A stretch of DNA of 64,000 nucleotides, from assembly GCF_019218265.1 (NCBI RefSeq), contig NZ_JAHUZE010000002.1, positions 62,001-126,000 on the forward strand. Reading direction: 5' to 3'. Below, one piece after another: positions 56,604 through 64,000 of this stretch. A program made the position numbers and the translations under genes. The first letter of the stretch is position 1, and each line of letters opens with the position of its first letter. The notes beneath the pieces were generated by a model. The model did not search any database, had not been told where the DNA came from, and saw only the letters and a list, made by a program, of their open reading frames with translations. This DNA is from Maritimibacter dapengensis (GTDB lineage Bacteria; Pseudomonadota; Alphaproteobacteria; Rhodobacterales; Rhodobacteraceae).

Positions 56604-57296
56604 TCAGATCTCGATCGGGGTCATGACCTCGGGTTCGATCACGTTCACGCCGGTCAGGGTCGCATGCATCACGTCGGCGTTCTGTTCGAGCAGCGGGAAG
56701 GTGCGGTAGTGGCAGGGGATCACGGTCTTGAAATCGAAATACCGCTTGGCCGCGTAGGAGGCGCGCGCCATGTCCATCGTGAAATGCCCGCCCGCGCAGA
56801 GGATGCCGATGTCGGGTTCATGGACATCCGCCATCCATTCCATGTCGGCCATGATGTCGGTGTCGCCGGAGACATAGATCGTGTGGCCCTCGCCTTCGAT
56901 CATGTAACCGCTTTCGTGGCCCATGTAGCGGGGCCCGTCTGCCGTCTGCTGGGCCGAACTGTGGGTGGCGTTGACCATTGTCACCTTGACCTTGCCGAGC
57001 GCGACCGTGCCGCCCTTGTTGAAGCCGACCGTCTCGATTTCGTGCCGGGCGCTCCAGTATTGCATGAGGTCGAAGATGCCGACGCAGGGGATGGACTTGT
57101 CGCGACAGATCGCGGGGGCGTCCGCCGCGTGGTCCTGATGCCCGTGGGTGACGAGGACATGGGTCGCGCCGTCGAGGGCGGGGGCATACTGGTCCTCGGA
57201 CAGCATCGGGTTGTTCTCGAGCCAGGGGTCGATCAGGAGCACCTGATCCTCGATCTCGATGCGGAAACTTGCATGTCCAAGCCAGATGATCTTCAT
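56604..57296 (-). CDS. UPF0173-type metallo-beta-lactamase-fold hydrolase
   Basis: The 230-residue protein starts MKIIWLGHASFRIE, has the metal-binding motif THGHQDHAADA and the later HSS, GDTD and CHY motifs of the MBL superfamily. The family is a metal-dependent hydrolase related to the RNase Z/ZiPD shape with no agreed substrate. ATG at 57296 follows AGGACACCCC and is the conserved start. Confidence 0.92.
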   Translation of the reverse strand: MKIIWLGHASFRIEIEDQVLLIDPWLENNPMLSEDQYAPALDGATHVLVTHGHQDHAADAPAICRDKSIPCVGIFDLMQYWSARHEIETVGFNKGGTVALGKVKVTMVNATHSSAQQTADGPRYMGHESGYMIEGEGHTIYVSGDTDIMADMEWMADVHEPDIGILCAGGHFTMDMARASYAAKRYFDFKTVIPCHYRTFPLLEQNADVMHATLTGVNVIEPEVMTPIEI

Positions 57297-57349
57297 GGGG
57301 TGTCCTCCTGTCGTCTGGCGGGATCGTAACACGCGGGAAAGGTTTGTCG

Positions 57350-58015
57350 ATGGATTGGACCGCAACGGTCGACGTCTATTGCGAGAGGCTGGATGCCGGG
57401 TTCTGGGCCGAGCCATTGAACGCGGTGACTAACCTGTCTTTCCTGGTCGCGGCGGGCGTCATGGCGTGGCGGTTGCGCGGGTCCGGGCTTGTGAAAGCAT
57501 GGCTCCTGGTGGCGATCCTGACTGCCATCGGCGTGGGGTCGTTTCTGTTCCACACGTTCGCCACGCGCTGGGCCGGTCTGGCGGACACGCTCCCCATCGC
57601 GCTGTTTCTCTTCGCGCATACCTATGCCACGGCACGCGATATCCTTGGGCTCGCGCGGTGGAAGGCGGTGGCGGTCATGTTTGGCTTCATCCCCTTCGCG
57701 GCGCTTCTGTATCCGGTTCTCGATCTTCTGCCGTTCTTCGGCAGTTCGATCGCCTATGTTCCGGTGCTTCTCTGGATCGGGCTTTTCGCGTTCCTCACCC
57801 CGCGCCGGGCGAGCCGGAATTTCGGGGTGGCTTTCGTGATCCTCGCCCTGTCGCTGACGGCACGAAGCCTCGATGAGCCGTTGTGTGCGTCCATTCCCTT
57901 CGGCACCCATTTCCTGTGGCATATCCTGAACGGCGTGCTTCTGGGCTGGCTGATCGAGACCTACCGGCGCGGCGCCATCCAAGCCCCGCTTGCGAAGGCC
58001 GTCCTCGGGGGCTAA
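57350..58015 (+). CDS. Alkaline ceramidase-like membrane protein
   Basis: The 221-residue protein has six or seven membrane segments and the CREST/ceramidase pattern: FWAEPLNAVTNLSFLVAAG after the N-terminus, SFLFHTFATRWAGLADTLPI (Ser and His ligands), and THFLWHILNG near the C-terminus (two His). Bacterial members may hydrolyse amide-linked lipids; activity is not shown. Start ATG at 57350 with AAAGG upstream; TTG at 57344 is alternative. It precedes gatC by 41 bases. Confidence 0.8.
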   Translation: MDWTATVDVYCERLDAGFWAEPLNAVTNLSFLVAAGVMAWRLRGSGLVKAWLLVAILTAIGVGSFLFHTFATRWAGLADTLPIALFLFAHTYATARDILGLARWKAVAVMFGFIPFAALLYPVLDLLPFFGSSIAYVPVLLWIGLFAFLTPRRASRNFGVAFVILALSLTARSLDEPLCASIPFGTHFLWHILNGVLLGWLIETYRRGAIQAPLAKAVLGG

Positions 58016-58056
58016 ACCCGCCCCGACCGAAGCCCCTTTTCCAGACGGAGGCACCC

Positions 58057-58344
58057 ATGTCGATCGACAAGGACACCGCGCGCAAGGTCGCGCATCTGGC
58101 CCGTATCCGGGTGGAGGAAGATGACCTCCCCGCGCTGGCCGACGAATTCAACACTATCCTCGCGCTGATCGAGGATATGAACGAAGTGAACGTGGACGGG
58201 GTGGAGCCGATGACCTCGGTCACGCCGCAGCGGCTCAAACGTCGCGAGGACGTGGTGACCGAAGGCGATCAGGCCGACCGTATCCTGTCCAACGCCCCCG
58301 ACGCCCGCGAGGGCTTCTTTGCCGTGCCGAAGGTGGTGGAATAA
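58057..58344 (+). CDS. gatC: Asp-tRNA(Asn)/Glu-tRNA(Gln) amidotransferase subunit C
   Basis: A 95-residue subunit that stabilises GatA/GatB. It has the family start [17 protein letters not shown] and the conserved [22 protein letters not shown]. The stop overlaps the gatA start by one base (TAATG). gatB is not in the window. Confidence 0.95.
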   Translation: MSIDKDTARKVAHLARIRVEEDDLPALADEFNTILALIEDMNEVNVDGVEPMTSVTPQRLKRREDVVTEGDQADRILSNAPDAREGFFAVPKVVE

Positions 58345-59831
58345 TGGCCTATCTGAACAAGATGAAAATCGCCGAGGCGCGCGATGCGTTGAAAAAGGGC
58401 GACGTTACCTCGGTTGAATTGACCGAAGCCTGTCTCTCGGCAATCGACGCCGCCGGTGCGCTAAACGCCTTTGTCCACAAGACGCCCGAGATCGCGATGG
58501 AGCGTGCGAAGGCCGCCGATGCGCGGCTGAAGTCCGGGGATGCGCCCGCGATGTGCGGTATCCCCGTGGGGATCAAGGACCTGTTCTGCACAAAGGGCGT
58601 CGAGAGCCAGGCTGCTTCGGGCATTCTCGAGCATTTCAAGCCCGAGTACGAATCCACCGTGTCGCAGAACCTTGCGGATGCGGGCGCAGTGATGCTGGGC
58701 AAGCTCAACATGGACGAATTCGCGATGGGATCGTCCAATGAGACCAGCGTTTACGGCAACGCGGTGAACCCGTGGCGGCGCGGAAACGAAGATACGGCGC
58801 TGACCCCCGGCGGCTCGTCCGGCGGATCGGCCAGTGCGGTTGCCGCCGATCTGTGCCTCGCTGCGACCGGCACCGACACCGGCGGCTCGATCCGCCAGCC
58901 TGCCGCCTTCACCGGCATCACCGGGATCAAGCCGACCTACGGGCGGTGTTCGCGCTGGGGGATCATCGCCTTTGCCTCGTCGCTCGATCAGGCCGGGCCG
59001 ATGACCAAGGACGTGCGCGACGCGGCGATCATGCTGGAAGCCATGTGTTCGCACGACCCGAAGGATTCGACCTCGGCGGATATCGCCGTGCCGGATTTCG
59101 AGGCGATGCTGACCGGCGACATCAAGGGAAAGGTGATCGGCATTCCCCGCGAATACCGCATGGACGGGATGCCAGACGAGATCGAGAAGCTCTGGGCCGA
59201 TGGCACCGCGATGCTGAAGGATGCGGGTGCGCGGATCATCGACATCAGCCTGCCGCACACGAAATACGCGCTGCCCGCCTATTACGTGATCGCGCCCGCT
59301 GAGGCGTCGTCGAACCTCGCTCGCTATGACGGGGTGCGTTACGGCCACCGTGCCAAGCTTGAAAGCGGCGAAGGCATTGTCGACATGTACGAGAAGACCC
59401 GCGCCGAAGGGTTCGGGGCCGAGGTGAAGCGCCGGATCATGGTCGGCACCTATGTGCTCTCCGCCGGGTTCTATGACGCCTATTACAACCGCGCGCGCAA
59501 AGTGCGCACGCTGATCAAACGGGACTTCGACGAGGCGTTCGAGCAGGGCGTGGATGCGATCTTGACACCGACGACACCGTCTGCCGCCTTCGGTCTGGGC
59601 GAGATGGCCGATGCCGATCCCGTGCAAATGTATCTGAACGACGTGTTCACGGTCACCGTGAACCTCGCCGGACTGCCGGGTATTTCGGTGCCTGCAGGGC
59701 TCGACTCCAAGGGGCTCCCGCTCGGTCTGCAACTGATCGGGCGTCCGTGGGAGGAAGGTGATCTGCTGAATACCGCTTATGCGCTGGAGCAGGCCGCCGG
59801 ATTTGTTTCCAAGCCGGAGAAATGGTGGTAA
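58344..59831 (+). CDS. gatA: Asp-tRNA(Asn)/Glu-tRNA(Gln) amidotransferase subunit A
   Basis: Glutaminase/amidase component of GatCAB. The 495 residues contain the amidase signature with catalytic serine cluster [15 protein letters not shown], the Lys in GVKDLFC-type segment (VGIKDLFCT) and [16 protein letters not shown]. Length normal. Coupled to gatC; the lipoprotein gene follows after 33 bases. Confidence 0.97.
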   Translation: MAYLNKMKIAEARDALKKGDVTSVELTEACLSAIDAAGALNAFVHKTPEIAMERAKAADARLKSGDAPAMCGIPVGIKDLFCTKGVESQAASGILEHFKPEYESTVSQNLADAGAVMLGKLNMDEFAMGSSNETSVYGNAVNPWRRGNEDTALTPGGSSGGSASAVAADLCLAATGTDTGGSIRQPAAFTGITGIKPTYGRCSRWGIIAFASSLDQAGPMTKDVRDAAIMLEAMCSHDPKDSTSADIAVPDFEAMLTGDIKGKVIGIPREYRMDGMPDEIEKLWADGTAMLKDAGARIIDISLPHTKYALPAYYVIAPAEASSNLARYDGVRYGHRAKLESGEGIVDMYEKTRAEGFGAEVKRRIMVGTYVLSAGFYDAYYNRARKVRTLIKRDFDEAFEQGVDAILTPTTPSAAFGLGEMADADPVQMYLNDVFTVTVNLAGLPGISVPAGLDSKGLPLGLQLIGRPWEEGDLLNTAYALEQAAGFVSKPEKWW

Positions 59832-59864
59832 ATCGCGCCCAAAGTTTTGCGGAGCAGTAATCCC

Positions 59865-60641
59865 ATGCGTTTGATCGCGACAGTTTCCCTTGCGGCGCTG
59901 GCACTTGCCGCCTGCACCCCGACCATGCCCGACAGCGGCGCGGGGTCGAGGGAAACGCAGCTTTCCGGCGGGCCCGCCATTCCGGCGGCGGCCTCGGTGT
60001 CGGCACAGCCATTGGTTAGCGAAGGCGCGGCGATTGCCGCCGAGACCAGCGCGGCGCTTGGCCTGTCCACGCAAAGCCAATCCGGTGGTGCGCCCATGTC
60101 GGCGATGTCGCCGTCCGCCACGTCGGCGGATGGCACGACCGGGTCCGCCTCGGTCGCGACCGTCGAGGATGGCACGCAAGTAACCAATCCGGGTGCGGCG
60201 CTGTCGGACGAGCAGAATTTCCAGGCGGTTGCATCGCGGGAAACGATCGAATCCGACGCCGAGCGGATCGCGGAGAACCGCGCGAGATACGTTCAGATCG
60301 AGCCGACGCAATTGCCGCAGCGTGAGGGCGGGAATGGCGCGTCCATCGTGCAATACGCGCTCAAGACCAACAACCCGCTGGGTCAGCAGATGTATTCGCG
60401 CACGGGCTTTGCCGCTGAAGCGCGGTTCCAGCGCAATTGTGCGAAATACACCTCGCCGGACCGTGCGCAGGAAGCATTTCTCGATGCGGGCGGTCCTCAA
60501 CGTGACCGGATGGGAATCGACCCCGACGGTGACGGGTTCGCCTGTTACTGGGACCCGACACCGTTTCGCGAAGCCCGCAACGGTGCGCCCGAAGTCGTGA
60601 CGCAATACGTGGATGTCGAAACCCCCGGCGTCTCGGAATAA
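59865..60641 (+). CDS. Lipoprotein with Excalibur-like calcium-binding C-terminus
   Basis: The 258-residue product has a lipobox (LALAACTP; lipid Cys about residue 18), a long Ser/Ala/Thr-rich low-complexity region (about 25-110), then a globular C-terminal part ending in IDPDGDGFACYWDPTPF, the DxDxDGxxC pattern of Excalibur domains, here with one preceding Cys in RNCAKYTS. ATG at 59865 follows GCGGAG. It overlaps the amidase gene start by 29 bases. Confidence 0.7.
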   Translation: MRLIATVSLAALALAACTPTMPDSGAGSRETQLSGGPAIPAAASVSAQPLVSEGAAIAAETSAALGLSTQSQSGGAPMSAMSPSATSADGTTGSASVATVEDGTQVTNPGAALSDEQNFQAVASRETIESDAERIAENRARYVQIEPTQLPQREGGNGASIVQYALKTNNPLGQQMYSRTGFAAEARFQRNCAKYTSPDRAQEAFLDAGGPQRDRMGIDPDGDGFACYWDPTPFREARNGAPEVVTQYVDVETPGVSE

Positions 60642-61329
60642 GCCGCGCTGGCATCCGTCGCCGAACCATGGCGAGCGGCGCGATGGGCTGAGGCCCTCCC
60701 TGATCGTGATCCATTACACCGCGATGTCGAGCGCCGAGGCGGCGCTGGAGCGGATGTGTGCGCCCGAGCACGAGGTGTCGGCGCATTACCTGATCGCGCG
60801 GGACGGCGAGGTCGTGCAGCTTGTCGAGGAAGACCGCCGGGCGTGGCATGCGGGCGCGGGGCAATGGGCCGGGGCGGGGGATGTGAACTCCCGCTCGATC
60901 GGGATCGAGTTGGACAATTCCGGGGATGTGCCGTTTTCCGAGCCGCTGATGTCTGCGCTGACCGCACTTGTGGCGGCGATCCGAGGGCGTTGGGATATTC
61001 CGCGCGAGGGGGTCATCGCCCATTCCGACTTCGCACCGGAGCGGAAGGCCGATCCCGGTGCGCGGTTCGACTGGCGGCGGCTCGCCTTGAGTGGGCAGGC
61101 GGTCTGGCCGGAGCCGGGTTCGGATGTGGACGATGTGTCTGATGACGCGTTCCTGTCGGCGCTCGAACGGTTCGGCTACCCCGCAGATGCTGGCACCCAA
61201 TGCCTTCTGACGGCGTTCCGGCTCAGGTTCCGGCCTTGGGCGCAAGGCCCGCTCGACGCGACCGACGTGGCGCTTGCGAAAGACCTTGCCGCCCGCTTCG
61301 GCGTTGACCGGACGCATCCGAGCGCCTAA
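60613..61329 (+). CDS. N-acetylmuramoyl-L-alanine amidase (AmiD-like)
   Basis: The 238-residue protein has the amidase_2 domain (about 20-165) with zinc ligands in VIHYTA, RRAWHAGAG and HSDFAPERKADPG (the last with the Asp/Lys active-site pattern), and a C-terminal helical domain. No signal peptide is visible, so it is either cytoplasmic or anchored by other means, unlike E. coli AmiD, a lipoprotein. Acts in recycling of anhydro-muropeptides or murein trimming. It overlaps the lipoprotein gene by 29 bases. Confidence 0.85.
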   Translation: MSKPPASRNKPRWHPSPNHGERRDGLRPSLIVIHYTAMSSAEAALERMCAPEHEVSAHYLIARDGEVVQLVEEDRRAWHAGAGQWAGAGDVNSRSIGIELDNSGDVPFSEPLMSALTALVAAIRGRWDIPREGVIAHSDFAPERKADPGARFDWRRLALSGQAVWPEPGSDVDDVSDDAFLSALERFGYPADAGTQCLLTAFRLRFRPWAQGPLDATDVALAKDLAARFGVDRTHPSA

Positions 61330-61337
61330 GTCAGCCT

Positions 61338-61740
61338 TCGCGCGGATGGCCGGACGATCGCCGGGAAGGCGGGGAACCGTCTTTCGGGAGGAAAGTCCGG
61401 ACTCCACAAGGCAACGGTGCCGGGTAACGCCCGGCCGGGGCAACCCGAGGGAAAGCGCCACAGAGAACAAACCGCCTGGGTAAATCGCTCGCGCGATGAA
61501 CCCCGGGTCAGGCTGAAACGGTGGGGTAAGAGCCCACCGCGCGACCGGCAACGGAAGCGGCACGGCAAGCCCCACCGGGAGCAACGCCAAATAGGGACCT
61601 CACGCCCGGTGACGGGCAGGGCTGTCTTGGCCCGGAGGTCCGGGTTGGCGGCTCGAGGCGTCTGGCGACAGGCGCCCTAGAGGAATGATCGTCGGCCCCG
61701 CAAGGGGTTACAGAATCCGGCTTACAGGCCATCCGCGCGT
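61338..61740 (+). ncRNA. rnpB: RNase P RNA (M1 RNA)
   Basis: Catalytic RNA of RNase P. The two diagnostic segments are clear: GAGGAAAGTCCGGACTCCAC at about 61389 (P4 5' strand region) and ACAGAATCCGGCTTACAGG at about 61710 (P4 3' strand region). The ends pair perfectly: CGCGCGGATGGCC (61339-61351) with GGCCATCCGCGCG (61727-61739) as a 13-base P1 helix, which fixes the boundaries. The length of about 400 bases is normal for type A. It starts just after the amidase stop. Confidence 0.96.
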
Positions 61741-61827
61741 TACAATCCGCCGATAAAAATCGAGAATGTTGCGCGACGCCGGTATTCGGCGCAGGGTAGT
61801 ATCGGACTTATCACAAAGGGGATTGCC

Positions 61828-62538
61828 ATGAGTTTCGTTCGTACATTGGCCACGCTGGCGGTTGGCTTCGCTGCCGCGAAAGGCGTTCAGAAAATGAAAG
61901 ATTCGGGCGGCATGGACGGGATGCGCAAGGCGATGCGCTCTGCCGGAGACAAGGGCGGCATGGCCGACCAGATGGGCCAGATGGCCGAGCGCATGGGCTT
62001 TCCGGGTGGCGCAGACGCCGTGCGCGACATGATGGGCAAGTTCGGCAATCAGGCCGCCGACATGTCGGAAAGCACCGAGGCCGGTCTGGGGTCGCTGTTC
62101 AACGCCATGTCGGGCGCTGCCGCTGCCGGGGCCGGGTCGATGTCGGACATGTTCGCTTCGGTCACAAAGGGCACGCCGGTCGGACAGGCCAGCGAGGAGA
62201 ACGCGAAGCTGATGATCCGCGCCATGATCATGTCGGCCAAGGCCGACGGCGAGATCGACGCCACCGAGCGCAAGAAGATCCTCGACTCGCTGAACGATGC
62301 CAGCGACGAGGAGGTGGCCTTTGTCGCCGAGCAACTCGATGCGCCGGTGGATCCGATGGCCCTTGCTCAGGATGCCGGCACCAATGCTTCGGCACAGGTC
62401 TATTCCGCCTCGCTCATGGCGATCTCGGTCGATACCGATGCCGAGCGCGCCTATCTCAAGAACCTCGCGACCGGCTTGCAGCTTTCGGATGAAAAAGTCG
62501 CCGAGATTCACGAGACGATGGGCAAGGCCAAGCCGTAA
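61828..62538 (+). CDS. DUF533/TerB-like protein
   Basis: The 236-residue protein has an N-terminal part rich in Met and Gly (SGGMDGMRKAMRSAGDKGGM) and a C-terminal helical TerB-like domain (about 125-235, MIRAMIMSAKADGEIDATERKKIL) with the acidic metal-binding pattern of TerB. TerB family proteins are linked to tellurite or stress resistance; here DUF533 is of unknown function. ATG at 61828 follows AAAGGGGATTGCC. Confidence 0.78.
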   Translation: MSFVRTLATLAVGFAAAKGVQKMKDSGGMDGMRKAMRSAGDKGGMADQMGQMAERMGFPGGADAVRDMMGKFGNQAADMSESTEAGLGSLFNAMSGAAAAGAGSMSDMFASVTKGTPVGQASEENAKLMIRAMIMSAKADGEIDATERKKILDSLNDASDEEVAFVAEQLDAPVDPMALAQDAGTNASAQVYSASLMAISVDTDAERAYLKNLATGLQLSDEKVAEIHETMGKAKP

Positions 62539-62604
62539 CGACGCGCCGGGCGCAACGCAGGGCGCGGCGCGCGCGGAAACTTGGGCACACGCCGGATTCT
62601 GTGG

Positions 62605-62632
62605 TTGACTCGCAGCCCCGGAGCATTAAAAG
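62605..62632 (+). promoter_or_regulatory. Putative rpmG promoter
   Basis: TTGACT (62605-62610) and TAAAAG (62627-62632) are 16 bases apart, 60 bases before the rpmG start. The -35 is nearly consensus; the -10 is moderate. Confidence 0.5.
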
Positions 62633-62691
62633 GCGGGCTTCAAGGTTTTATCCGAGCGCGGTGCTTCTGCGTTCGATGAGGAGCAAGACAC

Positions 62692-62859
62692 ATGGCGAAG
62701 CCGACCACGATCAAGATCCGCCTGAACTCGACCGCGGACACGGGCCACTTCTACGTGACCAAGAAAAACGCGCGCACCATGACCGAGAAGATGACCGTAC
62801 GCAAATACGATCCGGTCGCGCGTAAGCATGTCGAGTACAAGGAAGGCAAGATCAAGTAA
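62692..62859 (+). CDS. rpmG: Ribosomal protein bL33, Cys-free form
   Basis: A 55-residue ribosomal protein of the large subunit, starting [20 protein letters not shown] and ending VEYKEGKIK. No cysteine is present, so it is the zinc-independent form of L33, as in many Rhodobacterales. ATG at 62692 follows AGGAGCAAGACAC; its own promoter and terminator make it a single unit. Confidence 0.97.
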   Translation: MAKPTTIKIRLNSTADTGHFYVTKKNARTMTEKMTVRKYDPVARKHVEYKEGKIK

Positions 62860-62884
62860 GCCTTCTGGACAACCAGACGAAACG

Positions 62885-62922
62885 CCGCGCGGCCCAACCG
62901 GGACCGCGCGGTTTTTCTTTTT
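62885..62922 (+). terminator. Rho-independent terminator of rpmG
   Basis: CCGCGCGG at 62885-62892 pairs with CCGCGCGG at 62904-62911 (self-complementary halves) around an 11-base loop, followed by TTTTTCTTTTT. It is one of the strongest terminators in the window. Confidence 0.9.
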
Positions 62923-62974
62923 GACGACACGATCCGCGCCGGTCCCTCAAGAACAAGACGAGAGGACCAACAGG

Positions 62975-63523
62975 ATGATCGAACGAACACACCCGGCGCG
63001 AGCGGGCGTCAGGCGCCCCCCGCCATTCCATCTGCGCCGTGCCGAGGCAGCGGATGCCGAGCGCCTTACGACGCTGCTGAGCCGTAGTTACGGAGCGCTG
63101 CTACAACCGGACTACCACCCGAATCTGTTGCGCGAGGCGCTGCCGGTCATCGGCACCGCCCGGCCCGCCCTGCTGTCTGCGCCGGGCTACTTCGTGGCCG
63201 AGGCCGGTGATGGGAGATTGATCGCGGCAGGGGGCTGGACCTGGCAGGGGCCGGCGGGAGGTGCCGCCCCGCTTGACTGGGGGCATGTGCGGCATGTCGC
63301 GGCGGACCCGGACCATGTCGGGCAAGGTATCGGACGGCTGCTTCTGGAGACGATCGTTGACCACGCAGAGCACGCGGGCGTGCGGGTGCTGTCGTGCCTC
63401 TCGACCCTGACCGCGCGTGGTTTCTATTCGCGGATGGGATTCGTCGCGCTGGGCGAGGTCGATCTCGATCTGGCGCCGGGGCTGCGGTTCCCGGCCGTCG
63501 AAATGCGCAGGGCGCTGACATGA
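62975..63523 (+). CDS. GNAT family N-acetyltransferase
   Basis: The 182-residue protein has the GNAT acetyl-CoA loop HVAADPDHVGQGIGRLLLETIV and, near the C-terminus, RGFYSRMGF. N-terminal basic extension. Substrate unknown. ATG at 62975 follows GACCAACAGG. A hairpin terminator follows the stop directly. Confidence 0.85.
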   Translation: MIERTHPARAGVRRPPPFHLRRAEAADAERLTTLLSRSYGALLQPDYHPNLLREALPVIGTARPALLSAPGYFVAEAGDGRLIAAGGWTWQGPAGGAAPLDWGHVRHVAADPDHVGQGIGRLLLETIVDHAEHAGVRVLSCLSTLTARGFYSRMGFVALGEVDLDLAPGLRFPAVEMRRALT

Positions 63524-63555
63524 AAAGGCCGCCCGTCATGATGCGGGCGGCCTTT
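63524..63555. terminator. Bidirectional terminator after the GNAT gene
   Basis: AAAGGCCGCCCG (63524-63535) and CGGGCGGCCTTT (63544-63555) form a perfect 12-base stem with an eight-base loop TCATGATG between two convergent genes. The A and T ends make it work in both directions. Confidence 0.85.
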
Positions 63556-63572
63556 CCTGATGTTTGGATCAT

Positions 63573-63692
63573 TCAGTCTTGGGAGGCTTCAAACTCTTCC
63601 ATGCGGCGTTTTCGCGTGCGGTTCATCACGAGATAAAACAGTGCGACGCCACTGAAGAATGCGCCGACGCCAATTAGAGATAAGGTCGACAT
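63573..63692 (-). CDS. 39-residue membrane micro-protein
   Basis: A small frame of 39 residues beginning MSTLSLIGVG with one membrane helix (about 3-23) and a basic then acidic tail (MNRTRKRRMEEFEASQD). GAGGG lies about nine bases upstream of the ATG at 63692. It is followed by a strong bidirectional terminator. No family recognised. Confidence 0.6.
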   Translation of the reverse strand: MSTLSLIGVGAFFSGVALFYLVMNRTRKRRMEEFEASQD

Positions 63693-63805
63693 GGTTGTCC
63701 CTCTTTGAGTGTCCCCTCGGGTCGGAAGGTAGGCGGAAAATCTGTCAACTTTTTGCCGAAGCTAGGGCCAATTCGGGCCAGCGTTTCGAGTGACGCCAAT
63801 GAAAA

Positions 63806-63832
63806 GGGCCAGCCCCCAGAGAGGACCGGCCC
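63806..63832 (-). terminator. Terminator after the Bax inhibitor-1 gene
   Basis: On the minus strand GGGCCGGTCC and GGGCTGGCCC pair over ten bases allowing two G-T wobbles, followed by TTTTCATT. It lies just after the stop codon of the BI-1 gene and before the micro-protein gene. Confidence 0.65.
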
Positions 63833-63857
63833 GAAACGGCGTCAAATCTTCGCCTTG

Positions 63858-64000
63858 CTATTCGCGGTTGCCGAGGAACTGCAGCAGGAACATGAACAGG
63901 TTCACGAAGTCCAGATACAGGTTCAGCGCGCCGAGGATCGCGGATTTCGCGAGCCATTCGCTATCCATCGCCTGAGCGTGGGCGAGGTAGTCGTTCTTGA
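63858..64000 (-). CDS. Bax inhibitor-1/YccA family protein (3' part only)
   Basis: Only the last 47 codons are in the window; the gene continues beyond the right edge. The C-terminus LYLDFVNLFMFLLQFLGNRE matches the BI-1/YccA family, membrane proteins thought to act as calcium or proton leak channels or as FtsH modulators. The stop TAG is at 63858-63860. Confidence 0.85.
   Translation of the reverse strand, partial: KNDYLAHAQAMDSEWLAKSAILGALNLYLDFVNLFMFLLQFLGNRE

Noticed and set aside
61328-61740. Small open frames inside 61328-61740 on both strands
   Set aside because: The region is the RNase P RNA; pairing of its ends and the conserved core exclude coding.

Overview
The window is a stretch of chromosome from a high-GC alphaproteobacterium, most likely a marine member of the Rhodobacterales (Rhodobacteraceae/Roseobacter group). 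The evidence is protein similarity recognised by eye: the pccB / DUF6497 / pccA / scpA neighbourhood with a ScfR-type PccR regulator, the mre-rod operon followed by a hydroxyacid dehydrogenase, DUF2927/DUF1194/DUF4174 proteins typical of that order, and a Cys-free ribosomal protein L33. No phage, plasmid, CRISPR or tRNA genes were seen. The 3' edge cuts a Bax-inhibitor-1 family gene.

Layout. (1) 1-1826: leuA with an upstream 30-codon leader peptide carrying five consecutive leucine codons, apparently translated from a leaderless transcript. (2) 2059-8712: cell-shape operon mreB-mreC-mreD-mrdA-rodA, in which the downstream junctions are 4-base start/stop overlaps; a GhrA-like hydroxyacid dehydrogenase is coupled to its end, followed by a separate DUF1194 secreted protein. 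(3) 9704-18913: propionyl-CoA assimilation on the minus strand (pccB, DUF6497 protein, acidic protein, terminator, pccA, GT-C-like membrane protein, scpA). (4) 19244-25213: two tandem secreted RTX metalloproteases and a Bcr/CflA-type exporter sit between pccB and its presumed regulator pccR; TTTGCAAA operator-like palindromes lie at both ends of this block. (5) 25315-32186: small genes including CoxG-like, YdcH-like, hemerythrin, SMR and EamA transporters, a hemP group, YebC, and an Lrp/LysE divergent pair. (6) 32218-36958: two convergent SLC13/RCK permeases around a glycosyltransferase-like gene. (7) 37013-44800: YmdB-like phosphoesterase, MetE-C-like protein, formyl-THF cyclo-ligase/MgtE pair, guanine deaminase, methyltransferase, Dtd and a PfkB kinase. 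(8) 44856-52716: nitroreductase plus a run of membrane/stress-type genes (double zinc-ribbon protein, NTF2-like, SPFH-GYF2, PH-like, DUF2927, TelA, XpaC and a 27-residue membrane micro-protein). (9) 52831-64000: housekeeping genes (pseudouridine synthase, tadA, SDR, FNT channel, GNATs, MBL hydrolase, ceramidase-like, gatCA, lipoprotein, amidase, rnpB, TerB-like, rpmG, BI-1).

How it works together. PccAB carboxylates propionyl-CoA and ScpA isomerises methylmalonyl-CoA to succinyl-CoA; the epimerase is not in the window. PccR probably senses a short-chain acyl-CoA and acts at the TTTGCAAA sites. The TelA/XpaC/SPFH/zinc-ribbon run, with a TerB-like gene 9 kb away, is the best candidate for a poorly described system: its genes are tightly packed or overlapping, membrane-associated, and of families linked to stress rather than to a known pathway. 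Starts were chosen from ribosome-binding sites, homology and overlaps, and differ in places from the longest open frame.
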